Source: Verrucomicrobiota bacterium
GTDB taxonomy: Bacteria > Verrucomicrobiota > Verrucomicrobiia > Palsa-1439
Assembly (NCBI GenBank): GCA_003152315.1
Contig: PLZV01000028.1
Span: 1-35,742 of the forward strand
Direction: 5' to 3'
DNA length: 35,742 bases
A program made the position numbers and the translations under genes. Of this stretch, positions 9,438 to 17,471 are shown piece by piece; the stretch's first letter is position 1; each line of letters starts with the position of its first letter. A model generated the notes under the pieces. It did not search any database and had not been told where the DNA came from. It saw only the letters and a program-made list of their open reading frames with translations.

Positions 9438-9838
9438 GATTGGGTGGGCGTCTTTTCCGCCCCGGCCATGCGTCCGGTGGTCGTGGTGTCGCTGTTGGCG
9501 GTGCGGATTTGAATCTGGTCGCCTTCGCCTGTGCGCGACGCATCCACCGCCCCGACGGGAACTTCCAAGACGTAAACGGATTTTTTGACAACGCAAGTGC
9601 GATACGGTGACAGGGCTTTAACGGCGCGGATGACGCACAGATCCTTATCGAGAAACAGCACGTCGATGGGGAAACGCATCCCGAACGTGTGGATCCCGTA
9701 GCAGCGATCCAGGAGCAGGCCCTCGCCCTTGTCAAATCGTCCGCGGTTCAGCAATCCGACCACGCGTTTCAGGACGGTATTTGCAAAATGGCAATTGTCG
9801 GAGACGACTGTTTTCTTCGTGGCGTTAACCAAAACCAT
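9434..9838 (-). CDS. DUF192 family protein
   Basis: This 134-residue protein matches DUF192: RVVGLLNRGRFDKGEGLLL, the core CYGIHTFGMRFPIDVLFLD, and VLEVPVGAVDASRTGEGDQI. The family is small, beta-rich, of unknown function, and often exported, although no signal peptide is seen here. A CAGGAG ribosome site stands about 10 bases before the ATG. It begins 21 bases after the tadC stop on the same strand, making it the probable last gene of the Tad operon. The final 20 residues are Thr/Ala-rich and look disordered. Its TAA overlaps the TAG of the convergent carbonic anhydrase-like gene. Confidence 0.88.
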   Translation of the reverse strand: MVLVNATKKTVVSDNCHFANTVLKRVVGLLNRGRFDKGEGLLLDRCYGIHTFGMRFPIDVLFLDKDLCVIRAVKALSPYRTCVVKKSVYVLEVPVGAVDASRTGEGDQIQIRTANSDTTTTGRMAGAEKTPTQS

Positions 9839-9859
9839 CCAAATCCACTCCTGCGCCGT

Positions 9860-10789
9860 TTACTGGAGCTGGCGCCAAATGCTCACGAACGCGGGCCCGA
9901 GCAAAACGATGAAGAGCGCGGGAAAAATGAACAGGACCAGCGGGAACACGATTTTGATCGGGGCCTTCATGGCCTGTTCTTGCGCGCGCTGACGGCGGCG
10001 GGTGCGGATCGAATCAGCCTGGATGCGGAGCGTGTTGGTGATGCTACCGCCCAAGCGACTGGCGTGCACCACGGCCGTAATGAATGTCTTCAAGTCGTCC
10101 ACCCCGGTGCGATTACCCAGGTCCTCCAGGGCCTCCAAGCGCGGTTTGCCCAGGCGGATCTCATTCAAGGTCTTGGAAAACTCCTCGGCGAGTGGTCCTT
10201 TGATCTTCCGCATCGTGTAACCGACCGCGGCGTCGAACCCCATACCCGCTTCGACGCTGATTGAAAGAATGTCGATCGAGTAGGGCAGGTTGGTGAGGAT
10301 CAGATCCTGGCGTGTCTGCACCTTCCTGCTGAGCACAAACTGCGGCAGCTCATATCCACCCGTAGCACCGAATAGTAACAGAAGTATATTGATTGGGTCC
10401 GTATATCGGAACTCACCACCAGGCGAACCCATCGCCAGAATCGCGAGGAATACCAGAACGACACAACCCGACGCGCTGAACCAGCAGAGGCCAATCAATT
10501 GTCTCGCTGTCACGCGTGGGAAAAGCCCGGCCTTCACGAGTTTCTTGTGCGTGCGATCGGACATTTCGGCCGGCGTATACCCGCGAAAGAGTTTCGCCAC
10601 GGAATCGCCGAGCGGCAACAACACGCGCTGGACAAACGGCTTCGCCAACTCCTCTTCCGCCGTCTGCGCGTCGGCGATCATGATCTGTTCGATACGTTTG
10701 CCAACGCTGAAACGGTCCGAGGTGCGGTAGAACCCCACCGCTGCGAGCACGATTGCCAAAATTGCCACGATGATGGTGAAGATAAACAT
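9860..10789 (-). CDS. tadC: Tad pilus assembly inner-membrane protein TadC
   Basis: This 309-residue protein carries a T2SSF (GspF-like) domain with membrane segments at the N-terminus, near residues 90-135, and at the C-terminus. Seen: LTNLPYSIDILSISVEAGMG, the typical helix of TadB/TadC, then AVGYTMRKIKGPLAEEFSKT and RTGVDDLKTFITAVVHASRLG. The C-terminal helix (IVFPLVLFIFPALFIVLLGP) is the family's last membrane span. TadC forms the inner-membrane platform with TadB, driven by the TadA ATPase. The gap to tadB is a single base, and an AAAGG ribosome site lies inside the end of tadB, pointing to close coupling. Confidence 0.95.
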   Translation of the reverse strand: MFIFTIIVAILAIVLAAVGFYRTSDRFSVGKRIEQIMIADAQTAEEELAKPFVQRVLLPLGDSVAKLFRGYTPAEMSDRTHKKLVKAGLFPRVTARQLIGLCWFSASGCVVLVFLAILAMGSPGGEFRYTDPINILLLLFGATGGYELPQFVLSRKVQTRQDLILTNLPYSIDILSISVEAGMGFDAAVGYTMRKIKGPLAEEFSKTLNEIRLGKPRLEALEDLGNRTGVDDLKTFITAVVHASRLGGSITNTLRIQADSIRTRRRQRAQEQAMKAPIKIVFPLVLFIFPALFIVLLGPAFVSIWRQLQ

Positions 10790-10790
10790 A

Positions 10791-11783
10791 TCAAACCTTT
10801 ACGGAGACGATCTTGAATATCATGTAGGCCCCGATCAACTGCCAGCCCACCGCCCCCGCCAGCAATAACACGCCCATGGGAATGTCGTAACCCAGGTAGT
10901 GCCCCATGATTGGAGGCCCAAACATCGTGCTGAAATAATCAGGCGCCGACAGGATCAGGATCAGAAAAACCACGAAAGGCATGAAACCAACGACGAACCC
11001 TGAGAGCTTGCCTTGTGTCGTCAACACGCGCACATCCCCCTGAATGCGCAACCGCTCGCGAATTGTCTCGGCAACCTTCTCCATAATCTCGGTGAGATTG
11101 CCGCCGACGTCCTTCTGCACGAGGTACGCGCCGACGACAATGTCCAAATCCTGACTGTTCACGCGGCGCCCGAGGTTCAACAGCGCATCGTCCACCGTCG
11201 TGCCCAGATTGACCTCCCGCAACATGCGGTTCAATTCCTTCGAAATCGGATCGCCCATCTCTTTGGCGACAAGCTCCAGTCCCTTGAGGAAGCCGTAACC
11301 CGACCGCAGGGAGTTCGTCAGCAACATGAGCGCATCGGCCAATTGCCGGACGAACTTGGCGCGTCGCCGGTTCTGATGCACGCGCACGAACATGATTGGC
11401 GCGATAAAACCGAAGACCGCCAGGATGAGCCCGCTGTGTACATAGCCGAGAGCATAGCGGCCGATCAAGTACCCCACGCCTACCAGCACCACCCGCAGCA
11501 ATAAATACTCGGTGGGACGCATCGGAATATCAGCCCGCGCCAGGTTTTCCTCCACCCGCGCCATGTACCCAGGCCCAAATACCATGTGCAAGAACCGCGG
11601 AAGCTGACCCAGCTTTTGCAATTCCTCATCAGTGGTCCGCGCAGCTTCCTCTTCGATGCTGGCATAAGTCTCGAGACGCTCGGCAAGGATGGTCCGCCGC
11701 CGCGTCACCTGCAAATACACGCCGTAGGCGAGCAACAATATCGCCGCCACAACGAGGATGTAGATGATTGGTCCGGTTGGCAT
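10791..11783 (-). CDS. tadB: Tad pilus assembly inner-membrane protein TadB
   Basis: This 330-residue protein is TadB, the partner of TadC in the inner-membrane platform of the Flp pilus machine. It starts with a membrane helix (GPIIYILVVAAILLLAYGVY), has a cytosolic segment, two membrane helices around residues 95-140, then a T2SSF domain (QLADALMLLTNSLRSGYGFL; LVQKDVGGNLTEIMEKVAET) and C-terminal helices. The ATG at 11783 directly follows the tadA stop with a single intervening base; an open frame runs further upstream but lies inside tadA. Length is normal. Confidence 0.95.
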   Translation of the reverse strand: MPTGPIIYILVVAAILLLAYGVYLQVTRRRTILAERLETYASIEEEAARTTDEELQKLGQLPRFLHMVFGPGYMARVEENLARADIPMRPTEYLLLRVVLVGVGYLIGRYALGYVHSGLILAVFGFIAPIMFVRVHQNRRRAKFVRQLADALMLLTNSLRSGYGFLKGLELVAKEMGDPISKELNRMLREVNLGTTVDDALLNLGRRVNSQDLDIVVGAYLVQKDVGGNLTEIMEKVAETIRERLRIQGDVRVLTTQGKLSGFVVGFMPFVVFLILILSAPDYFSTMFGPPIMGHYLGYDIPMGVLLLAGAVGWQLIGAYMIFKIVSVKV

Positions 11784-11784
11784 G

Positions 11785-13083
11785 TTAACGAACCTCGCTC
11801 GTCCTCTTAAAGATCTCGGCGGGCAAATGGATGCTCGACGCATTGAAGCGGTCAATAAACTTCGGCACCATCCCCGTGGCTTGCATCGTTCCCAACACCT
11901 TGCCGCCTTCGCCGACACCCTTCTGCTGGAAGGAGAACAGATCCTGCAAGACGATCACATTGCCTTCCATTCCTTGGATTTCGGTCACGCTGATGACCTT
12001 GCGGCTGCCGTCGCTCAAGCGCCCGATTTGGACGATCAAGTGCACCGCGGCGGCGATCTGCTCACGGATGGCGCGCGAGGGCAGGTCCATGCCGGACATC
12101 ATAACCATCGTCTCCAGACGCGCCAGCGCGTCGCGCGGCGTGTTGGAGTGAACCGTGGAAATGGATCCCTCATGACCCGTGTTCATCGCCTGTAACATGT
12201 CGAGAGCCTCGCCGCCGCGTACTTCGCCGACCACAATGCGGTCAGGCCGCATACGCAGGCAGTTGCGGACGAGATCCCGAATTTTAATCTCGCCCTTGCC
12301 TTCGATGTTGGGTGGACGCGACTCGAGCCGCACCACGTGAGGCTGGTGAAGCTTCAATTCCGCCGCGTCCTCGACGGTGACCACGCGCTCGCCTTCGGGA
12401 ATAAAGGACGACAGCACGTTCAGTAGCGTCGTCTTGCCCGCGCCGGAACCGCCTGATACCAGCACGTTGAGCTTGACCTTCACGCACGCGGCCAGGAACG
12501 CCGCCATGCCCTGCGTGAGGGTCCCAAACCCGATCAGGTCCTCCACGGTGTACGGGTCGACGGAAAATTTACGAATCGTGAGCACCGGGCCGTTGAGCGA
12601 CAGCGGCGAGATGATGGCATTCACGCGCGAGCCATCGGGCAGGCGGGCGTCCACCATCGGGCTGGATTCATCCACGCGGCGGCCCAGCGGGGTGACAATT
12701 TTGTCGATGACGTGACGAATATGTTGAAGGTCGCGAAATTGGATATCCGTCAATTCGAGTTTGCCAAATCGCTCGCAGTAGACCTGGTCGGGGCGGTTGA
12801 CCATGACTTCGGTGACGGTCGGGTCGCGCAACAGCGGCTCGATCGGCCCAAAGCCAAGAATCTCGTCGGCCATGTCGGAAACCAGCCGGTTGCGCATCTG
12901 GCGCGAGAATGGCAACTTCTCGGAGCGGAGCTTCTCCTCGACCAATTCCTCAACGCGGCGACGCAACAGCGCCTCGTCGCCTTTTTCAAGAAGTTTCTGG
13001 TCAATATTCTGGATCAAGTACGCCAGAATGGCGTTCTTGGACTCGAGATATAATTGTGTGCTGATTTCCGGGGTGTTCGCCAT
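11785..13083 (-). CDS. tadA: Tad pilus assembly ATPase TadA/CpaF
   Basis: This 432-residue protein is the secretion ATPase of the Tad system. Motifs: an N-terminal helical region, the N2-like domain ([20 protein letters not shown]), Walker A GGSGAGKT at about 211-218, the Asp box TVEDAAEL, Walker [16 protein letters not shown], and the His box [13 protein letters not shown]. It powers assembly of Flp pilin through TadB/TadC. The ATG at 13083 is chosen over a GTG at 13095 because a perfect AGGAGGTG (13093-13100) sits 9 bases ahead of the ATG. It lies between cpaE and tadB. Confidence 0.97.
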   Translation of the reverse strand: MANTPEISTQLYLESKNAILAYLIQNIDQKLLEKGDEALLRRRVEELVEEKLRSEKLPFSRQMRNRLVSDMADEILGFGPIEPLLRDPTVTEVMVNRPDQVYCERFGKLELTDIQFRDLQHIRHVIDKIVTPLGRRVDESSPMVDARLPDGSRVNAIISPLSLNGPVLTIRKFSVDPYTVEDLIGFGTLTQGMAAFLAACVKVKLNVLVSGGSGAGKTTLLNVLSSFIPEGERVVTVEDAAELKLHQPHVVRLESRPPNIEGKGEIKIRDLVRNCLRMRPDRIVVGEVRGGEALDMLQAMNTGHEGSISTVHSNTPRDALARLETMVMMSGMDLPSRAIREQIAAAVHLIVQIGRLSDGSRKVISVTEIQGMEGNVIVLQDLFSFQQKGVGEGGKVLGTMQATGMVPKFIDRFNASSIHLPAEIFKRTSEVR

Positions 13084-13092
13084 AATCCGCCG

Positions 13093-13100
13093 CACCTCCT
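13093..13100 (-). promoter_or_regulatory. Perfect Shine-Dalgarno deciding the tadA start
   Basis: The minus strand reads AGGAGGTG, an exact complement of the 16S rRNA 3' end, with 9 bases to the ATG at 13083. This excludes the GTG at 13095, which would lie inside or directly on the site. Confidence 0.85.
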
Positions 13101-13112
13101 CCTAGCTCAAAT

Positions 13113-14327
13113 TCATTGCATAAACGAAAACCATTTCCCCGACCGCTTCTTCGCACTCGTGGCCATCGGCGATACAGTTTCTGCCAGGGCCAGGATCGCC
13201 TTCGACACGGGCTTGCCGGGGCTGGAACTAACAAAAGCCTGCCCGAGGTTCACCGATGAACCCACCAGCGCGTCGTCACTCGGGATCTGTGTCGTCACCG
13301 GAAACTCCAGGATCGTCTCGACCTCGGACGCGGAGATCTCCTTCGAATTTGTGGAACGATTGACGATGACACGGATCTTCTCTTTCGGGTAATTGGCGGC
13401 GAGGAGATTCTTCAAGTAAAGCTTCCCGTCCCGTAACCGCGGCAAATCCATTCCCACCACCACGAGAATCAGATCCGAGTAATCCATCGCGGCGAGGGTG
13501 GACTCCAGATTGGCGTAGCCGGTATCGATGACCGTGTACTCGTAATTCTCGCGCAGGGCTTCGAGGATGCTTTGCACCATATAGCGAGAGAGCGTCGAGC
13601 CGTCGAAGGTCCCTGTCAACGGCGCCGCCAGCACCGAGACACCCGACGCATGCTTGGACATGACACTATCAACGACATCGTAGTCGATGCCGCCGAAACC
13701 CGGCAACAGATCGCCCAGCGTGCGCTTGGGTGAAACATCCAGGAGCATGGCGACATCGCCGCCCCAGAGGTTCAGGTCAACCAGCGCCACCTTTTCGCTT
13801 ACACCAGCCAGGGCCACCGCGAGATTCGCGGCAATCACTGTCTTGCCACACCCGCCGCGCGGGCCCGTGATGGTAATGACCCGTCGCTTGGGGCCTTCCG
13901 GCTCCACGGGCGCCGACGGGGTCGCGGCGGTCATGCGTTTCGCCGCCTTGGACTGGATGCCGTGAACTTTACGCACTTCTTCTAGAAGCCGATCCACTGG
14001 GAATGGCCGCGTGAGGAATTCCTTGATGCCGGCACGGAGCATCTTGTGCCAAACCTCCTGGCCTTCCGAGCCCGTCAGGATGAGGATCACGCCCACTTCG
14101 GGCATCTCAGACGAGAGTTGTTCGGCAACCGTCAGCCCGTTAACAATCGGCAGGTCTTCCTTGATAATGACAACCGCCGGTTGATGTCGCTTGACGAGTT
14201 CCAGACACTCCTTGCCATCGCGCGCTTCTCCGATGACCTCGATGTCCTGCTCATTGGCCAACTGGCCCTTGAGCTTCTCACGCTCAGTGAGCTCGTTTTC
14301 CGCAATGATGACGGTGATGCGATCCAT
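13113..14327 (-). CDS. cpaE: Tad pilus localisation protein CpaE/TadZ with pseudo-receiver domain
   Basis: This 404-residue protein has an N-terminal receiver-like domain (1-120) and a ParA/MinD-type ATPase domain (about 148-390). TadZ proteins place the pilus machine at a cell site. The receiver is degenerate: VVIIKEDLP has Lys56 where the phosphorylated Asp is expected, and the conserved Lys near the end is Arg (FLTRPF). The P-loop reads GPRGGCGKT (155-163), with Arg in place of the signature lysine of deviant Walker A motifs, then the ALVDLNLWGGD segment. These changes suggest no phosphorylation and unusual nucleotide handling, as known for TadZ proteins. It lies 29 bases upstream of tadA. 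Confidence 0.92.
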   Translation of the reverse strand: MDRITVIIAENELTEREKLKGQLANEQDIEVIGEARDGKECLELVKRHQPAVVIIKEDLPIVNGLTVAEQLSSEMPEVGVILILTGSEGQEVWHKMLRAGIKEFLTRPFPVDRLLEEVRKVHGIQSKAAKRMTAATPSAPVEPEGPKRRVITITGPRGGCGKTVIAANLAVALAGVSEKVALVDLNLWGGDVAMLLDVSPKRTLGDLLPGFGGIDYDVVDSVMSKHASGVSVLAAPLTGTFDGSTLSRYMVQSILEALRENYEYTVIDTGYANLESTLAAMDYSDLILVVVGMDLPRLRDGKLYLKNLLAANYPKEKIRVIVNRSTNSKEISASEVETILEFPVTTQIPSDDALVGSSVNLGQAFVSSSPGKPVSKAILALAETVSPMATSAKKRSGKWFSFMQ

Positions 14328-14346
14328 AATTCCAGCCTACATCGCT

Positions 14347-14384
14347 CTTGCCAGTATATACCTAGCACTTTTGATACCGGCAAG
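14347..14384 (-). other. Dyad between cpaC and cpaE
   Basis: CTTGCC (14347-14352) pairs with GGCAAG (14379-14384), continued by GTAT/ATAC after one mismatch. It lies in the 74-base gap after the secretin stop. There is no following T run, so an mRNA processing or partial-attenuation hairpin is more likely than a strong terminator. Confidence 0.35.
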
Positions 14385-14401
14385 TGCCAACATCACTGCT
14401 A

Positions 14402-15919
14402 TTACTCCGCCGGTCGGGCCGGAGAATAGTTTGTAGATGGTTCCTGGGCCGGGTTCACGGCTGCCGGTTGGGCCGCAACGGGCGGTGTTACTACCTCAGG
14501 AGCGGCCGCTGCCGGCTGGGCAGGCTTCGCAGCGCGGGCCGGTGCCGCGGCGGCAACTGGTTTGGCAGCTTTCTTCGCCGGCTTTACCGAGTCCTTATCG
14601 TGAACCGGGAAGCCCATATGATCAATATTATGCAAGCCCCAATCGTCCTTCTTATCCGGCGGTTCGATCATCTTTCCCTTGTTCCACGTCGTAACCCAAT
14701 GCTGCAATCCGGGTGTTTGCGGGGCTGCGGCCATGTCGGCGTCAATGTCCTTAATCACTTCCGGGGTCATGAAGAACAGTACTTCACGCTTGGACTGATC
14801 GAATTGTTTGTCACGAAACAGCGCGCCAATGACCGGAATCTCCGCCAGCCAGGGCAACTTCCGCAACACGTCGCGGCTGACGTTGTTTTCCAACAAACCA
14901 CCAATCACGATGGTTTGCCCGTCGTTGACCTGCAGGGTCGTATCCGCCGTCTTTGCGCCGATAATGGGAATGCTATTCGCGCCAGTGCCAATCACCTGAC
15001 TGACTTCCGCGTGAATGACAGTATTGATCCGATTTTCGCTGTCGGCCGTGGGTTTGATCTTCATGCGCACGCCAACTTCCTTGAATTCGACCGTGAACGA
15101 CTGGGGCAACTGCTGGACGATGGGAATCTCTTCACCGACGAGAAAGCTCGCTTCTTTCCCGCTAAAGGTCACCAAAGTCGGTTCCGAAAGAAGTCGCCCG
15201 TAGCTTTTCGTGATCAACATATCCAACAGCATGGTCAATGACACGGTAGATGGGTTGATCGTCGATCCGGCTGTGCCAAACTCACTGGCAGTCGGGACGA
15301 AGCCATTCACGATTGAGCCGCCGCCGACGTACTGCATGGCGTACTGCACCTGGCCTTGCGGTCCAAACCATTGGAAACCGATGTTCTTAATGGCCTCCGT
15401 GTTCACTTCCGCGATGCGGATGCGGACTCTAATTTGGCGGGGCTTGGACACTTCCAAGAGATTGACGACTTGCGCCTTGTACGCGCCAGCGATCTGCGCG
15501 GCGCGCTGTGCTTCAATTTCGTCGTTCACCTTTCCGTCGAGCACCAGCGCATCGCCAATCGCGCGGACGTTGATATTGTTGTTTCCAATCATCTGGCGGA
15601 TGGTGACAGCCGCGGCGTCGTTGCCGACTTCAATGCGATACATCTGGGTCGGCGAGGCATCGCTCTTGACGATCGTCAGCGTGGTGACGCCGGCTTTCTT
15701 GCCGATAACGCTAAGTTCCTTGTCGGACAGATTGACAACGTCCGCGATGGACGGGTCGGCCAGGGCGATTTTCGAGACATTCTCGCTCGGAATCGAGACG
15801 GCCTCACCGACACTCACCTGAATGCTTTGCTGTTCAGCGCGGGCGTCTGGAATCACCAATAGCCCAGCGGCCAACAGCACCACAATAATCCCCATTCCCC
15901 TCCATTGTATCTTCTTCAT
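14402..15919 (-). CDS. cpaC: Tad pilus outer-membrane secretin CpaC/RcpA
   Basis: This 505-residue secretin forms the outer-membrane channel for the Flp pilus. It has a signal peptide (GIIVVLLAAGLLVIPDARA, cleavage expected before EQQ), an N-terminal pilus-secretin domain (SVGEAVSIPSENVSKIALAD; ELSVIGKKAGVTTLTIV), a BON-like segment (RAIGDALVLDGKVND), and the secretin core with SFLVGEEIPIVQ, LQVNDGQTIVIGGLL and the end motif IPVIGALFRDKQFDQSKREV followed by LFFMTPEVI. The last 75 or so residues are an Ala/Pro/Lys-rich tail, longer than usual and probably disordered. An AAAGGA ribosome site precedes the ATG. It lies 42 bases after cpaB. Confidence 0.96.
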   Translation of the reverse strand: MKKIQWRGMGIIVVLLAAGLLVIPDARAEQQSIQVSVGEAVSIPSENVSKIALADPSIADVVNLSDKELSVIGKKAGVTTLTIVKSDASPTQMYRIEVGNDAAAVTIRQMIGNNNINVRAIGDALVLDGKVNDEIEAQRAAQIAGAYKAQVVNLLEVSKPRQIRVRIRIAEVNTEAIKNIGFQWFGPQGQVQYAMQYVGGGSIVNGFVPTASEFGTAGSTINPSTVSLTMLLDMLITKSYGRLLSEPTLVTFSGKEASFLVGEEIPIVQQLPQSFTVEFKEVGVRMKIKPTADSENRINTVIHAEVSQVIGTGANSIPIIGAKTADTTLQVNDGQTIVIGGLLENNVSRDVLRKLPWLAEIPVIGALFRDKQFDQSKREVLFFMTPEVIKDIDADMAAAPQTPGLQHWVTTWNKGKMIEPPDKKDDWGLHNIDHMGFPVHDKDSVKPAKKAAKPVAAAAPARAAKPAQPAAAAPEVVTPPVAAQPAAVNPAQEPSTNYSPARPAE

Positions 15920-15961
15920 TTCACGCGGTCCTTTCCTTTTTCGAATTCCTGTGAACTTCTA

Positions 15962-16798
15962 CTATTCTTGCGGCACAATCGTCTCTTGTGAACCCCTGTA
16001 AATCTTGAGTTCCGGCCGCTGGTTTCGCGGCGGGCTGATAATGATCGGCGTCGACCTCGACACGTCGGGAGGCGTCGTGGAGAATTTGAGGGTGTTAGGG
16101 CCGCCGAAATCCCGCGTGCCAACACCCTGGGTTGCGATCACCGTTTTCTCGTTGAGACCGCGCAGCGCCACCCGTAACGCGCCGGCGCGATCCGCGGCTG
16201 TTAGTAATTCCGCCTCTTCCGGCTTGACCGCCAGCGTCATCGAACTCTTGGCGCCTTGCTTAATCTGCTGATCGGTCACGCCCTCGTTGACGGCGAGAAC
16301 GAGCACGTTTTGCAGGATCATCTGTGTGGTTTCCTGATGCACGACCGGATCTGAATACGTGGCCAAAATGTCAACGCGGTCACCGGGTTTCACGGACCCA
16401 CCGGCGGCCATGACCTCGCCGGCGCCGATGGCAATGGCGCGCATGCCTGGGGGAATGTCATACGCCAGCCCCGGAGCCTGTCCCGCACCCAGAAGGTCGT
16501 TTGCACGAATCTGTTCCTTGGCCTTGATTCTCACCAAGGTAGTATGTCCGTCCACGTCCTTGGGATTTCGGATGGCACCGTCGATGACAAGCTCTTTCGG
16601 GTAGCGGGTCAACGTAACCATTTCGCGGGTTATTTTGGTGCGCGCCGGGATATCCTGCAGCGCAGCAACCACTTCAGTCCAATACTTCTCGGACTGGAGC
16701 TCTTGCTGCCGCTGCATATTCCAAATAAAATAAACGGCGAGTATTGCCAAAACGACAGCAACCAAAATGATCCCGCCTGCACCAGATTTCTTAGCCAT
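15962..16798 (-). CDS. cpaB: Tad pilus assembly protein CpaB/RcpC
   Basis: This 278-residue protein has one N-terminal membrane helix (GGIILVAVVLAILAVYFIW) and a SAF domain (VVAALQDIPARTKITREMVT) followed by the RcpC domain (LAYDIPPGMRAIAIGAGEVM; GSVKPGDRVDILATY). CpaB/RcpC is a periplasmic part of the Tad machine thought to bind peptidoglycan or the secretin. An AAGGAGG ribosome site stands 6-7 bases before the ATG. A gap of about 400 bases separates it from flp, so it may start its own transcript (see the sigma-54-like site at 16835-16849). Confidence 0.94.
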   Translation of the reverse strand: MAKKSGAGGIILVAVVLAILAVYFIWNMQRQQELQSEKYWTEVVAALQDIPARTKITREMVTLTRYPKELVIDGAIRNPKDVDGHTTLVRIKAKEQIRANDLLGAGQAPGLAYDIPPGMRAIAIGAGEVMAAGGSVKPGDRVDILATYSDPVVHQETTQMILQNVLVLAVNEGVTDQQIKQGAKSSMTLAVKPEEAELLTAADRAGALRVALRGLNEKTVIATQGVGTRDFGGPNTLKFSTTPPDVSRSTPIIISPPRNQRPELKIYRGSQETIVPQE

Positions 16799-16834
16799 TG
16801 AGTCCTCCTTGTTCGACTTTGCGTGCTAAGGCAA

Positions 16835-16849
16835 GCAGATGCTGTGCCC
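16835..16849 (-). promoter_or_regulatory. Possible sigma-54 (-24/-12) promoter of cpaB
   Basis: The minus strand reads GGGCAC, five bases, then CTGC. The invariant GG and GC are at the correct spacing, with two departures from TGGCAC-N5-TTGC. Transcription would start near 16823, giving a leader of about 25 bases with the cpaB ribosome site. It is weaker than the flp site; one such match could occur by chance in a window this size. Confidence 0.4.
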
Positions 16850-17133
16850 TGCTGCAAAGAATTGCAACATCAAAATTGAGAAAAAATGGACCGGTCATTT
16901 CGAGGGTACTGTAGTCTGCAAATGATGAATCCGTACTGGCAAATCCTAAAAACCACAATCGGAAGCACGCATTCAAATTCAACAATTTGCGAACCAGATC
17001 TTTACCTGTCTGTCGTTTTGACTGCTTCTACGCATACAATAATGACACCTCACGTATGGACAACGCTGTTTATGACAGGAAATTGAACGGCCACCGTTAA
17101 AACCCAAAAACACATTTGGGCTATAAGACCGTA

Positions 17134-17166
17134 GGGGATGAAGAGGCGTTGGCCTGCTTCATCCCC
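17134..17166 (-). terminator. Strong hairpin downstream of flp
   Basis: GGGGATGAAG (17134-17143) pairs perfectly with CTTCATCCCC (17157-17166), and AGGC/GCCT extends the stem to 14 pairs with one bulged G and a GTTG loop. It begins 30 bases after the flp stop. No T run follows on the minus strand, so it may act as mRNA stabiliser or partial terminator that raises pilin over machinery expression rather than as a classical intrinsic terminator. Confidence 0.6.
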
Positions 17167-17195
17167 GTCTGGACATGGTTTGATACTTTGCCAAG

Positions 17196-17369
17196 TTACG
17201 GCAAGTTCGCATTCACTGACGACAAGGTGTTATTGACCTTATTGCCGAGGCCCTTCAGCACCAGGATCGCCACGACGGCGATGAGAGCCAGGATAAGCGC
17301 GTATTCGACCAAGCTCTGGCCCTTCCGCGACTTCAGCCCGCGATACATTTTTCGGAGAGTTCTCTTCAT
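17196..17369 (-). CDS. flp: Flp/Fap-type pilin
   Basis: This 57-residue prepilin is the structural subunit of the Tad pilus. The leader is 17 residues of mostly Lys/Arg ending in Gly17. The mature part starts QSLVEYALILALIAVVAIL, with Glu at +5 and Tyr at +6, exactly the Flp signature, followed by a short hydrophilic tail (NKVNNTLSSVNANLP). Cleavage by a TadV-type prepilin peptidase is expected between Gly17 and Gln18; no such peptidase is encoded in this window. The ATG at 17369 is chosen because AAGGAGGTG (17376-17384) lies 6 bases upstream; earlier in-frame starts (17387, TTG at 17411) lack this. It heads the Tad locus and has its own promoter candidate. Confidence 0.95.
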   Translation of the reverse strand: MKRTLRKMYRGLKSRKGQSLVEYALILALIAVVAILVLKGLGNKVNNTLSSVNANLP

Positions 17370-17375
17370 CTCGTT

Positions 17376-17384
17376 CACCTCCTT
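17376..17384 (-). promoter_or_regulatory. Strong Shine-Dalgarno of flp
   Basis: The minus strand reads AAGGAGGTG with 6 bases to the ATG at 17369. This near-perfect site fixes the pilin start and predicts high translation. Confidence 0.85.
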
Positions 17385-17448
17385 CATCTGGCTTTTTTTC
17401 GTATTGCTCAACGATCCAACAGACTCACGTTAGTGCTGGAATGCAATC

Positions 17449-17463
17449 GCAGCTTGTGTGCCA
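17449..17463 (-). promoter_or_regulatory. Sigma-54 (-24/-12) promoter upstream of flp
   Basis: The minus strand reads TGGCAC, five bases (ACAAG), then CTGC. This matches the sigma-54 consensus TGGCAC-N5-TTGC with one substitution and the GG and GC dinucleotides at the exact spacing. Transcription would begin near 17437, giving a leader of about 68 bases to the flp ATG. A sigma-54 activator gene lies at 29478-30869. Confidence 0.7.
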
Positions 17464-17471
17464 CGTTCACC

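Larger units (their letters stand above)
16799..17195. other. Gene-free gap between cpaB and flp
   Basis: Nearly 400 bases with no credible gene. It holds the cpaB leader with its ribosome site and a sigma-54-like site, an AACGGCCA copy that forms a small dyad (17086-17098), the short dyad CCCAAA/TTTGGG (17103-17119) and the strong hairpin after flp. The stretch is AT-richer than the flanking genes. Confidence 0.6.

Noticed and set aside
13084-13095. GTG at 13095 as the tadA start
   Set aside because: The perfect AGGAGGTG overlaps this codon and is correctly spaced only for the ATG at 13083.
17102-17119. CCCAAA/TTTGGG dyad as the flp terminator
   Set aside because: Only six A/T-rich-ended pairs, and the much stronger hairpin at 17134-17166 lies nearer to flp.
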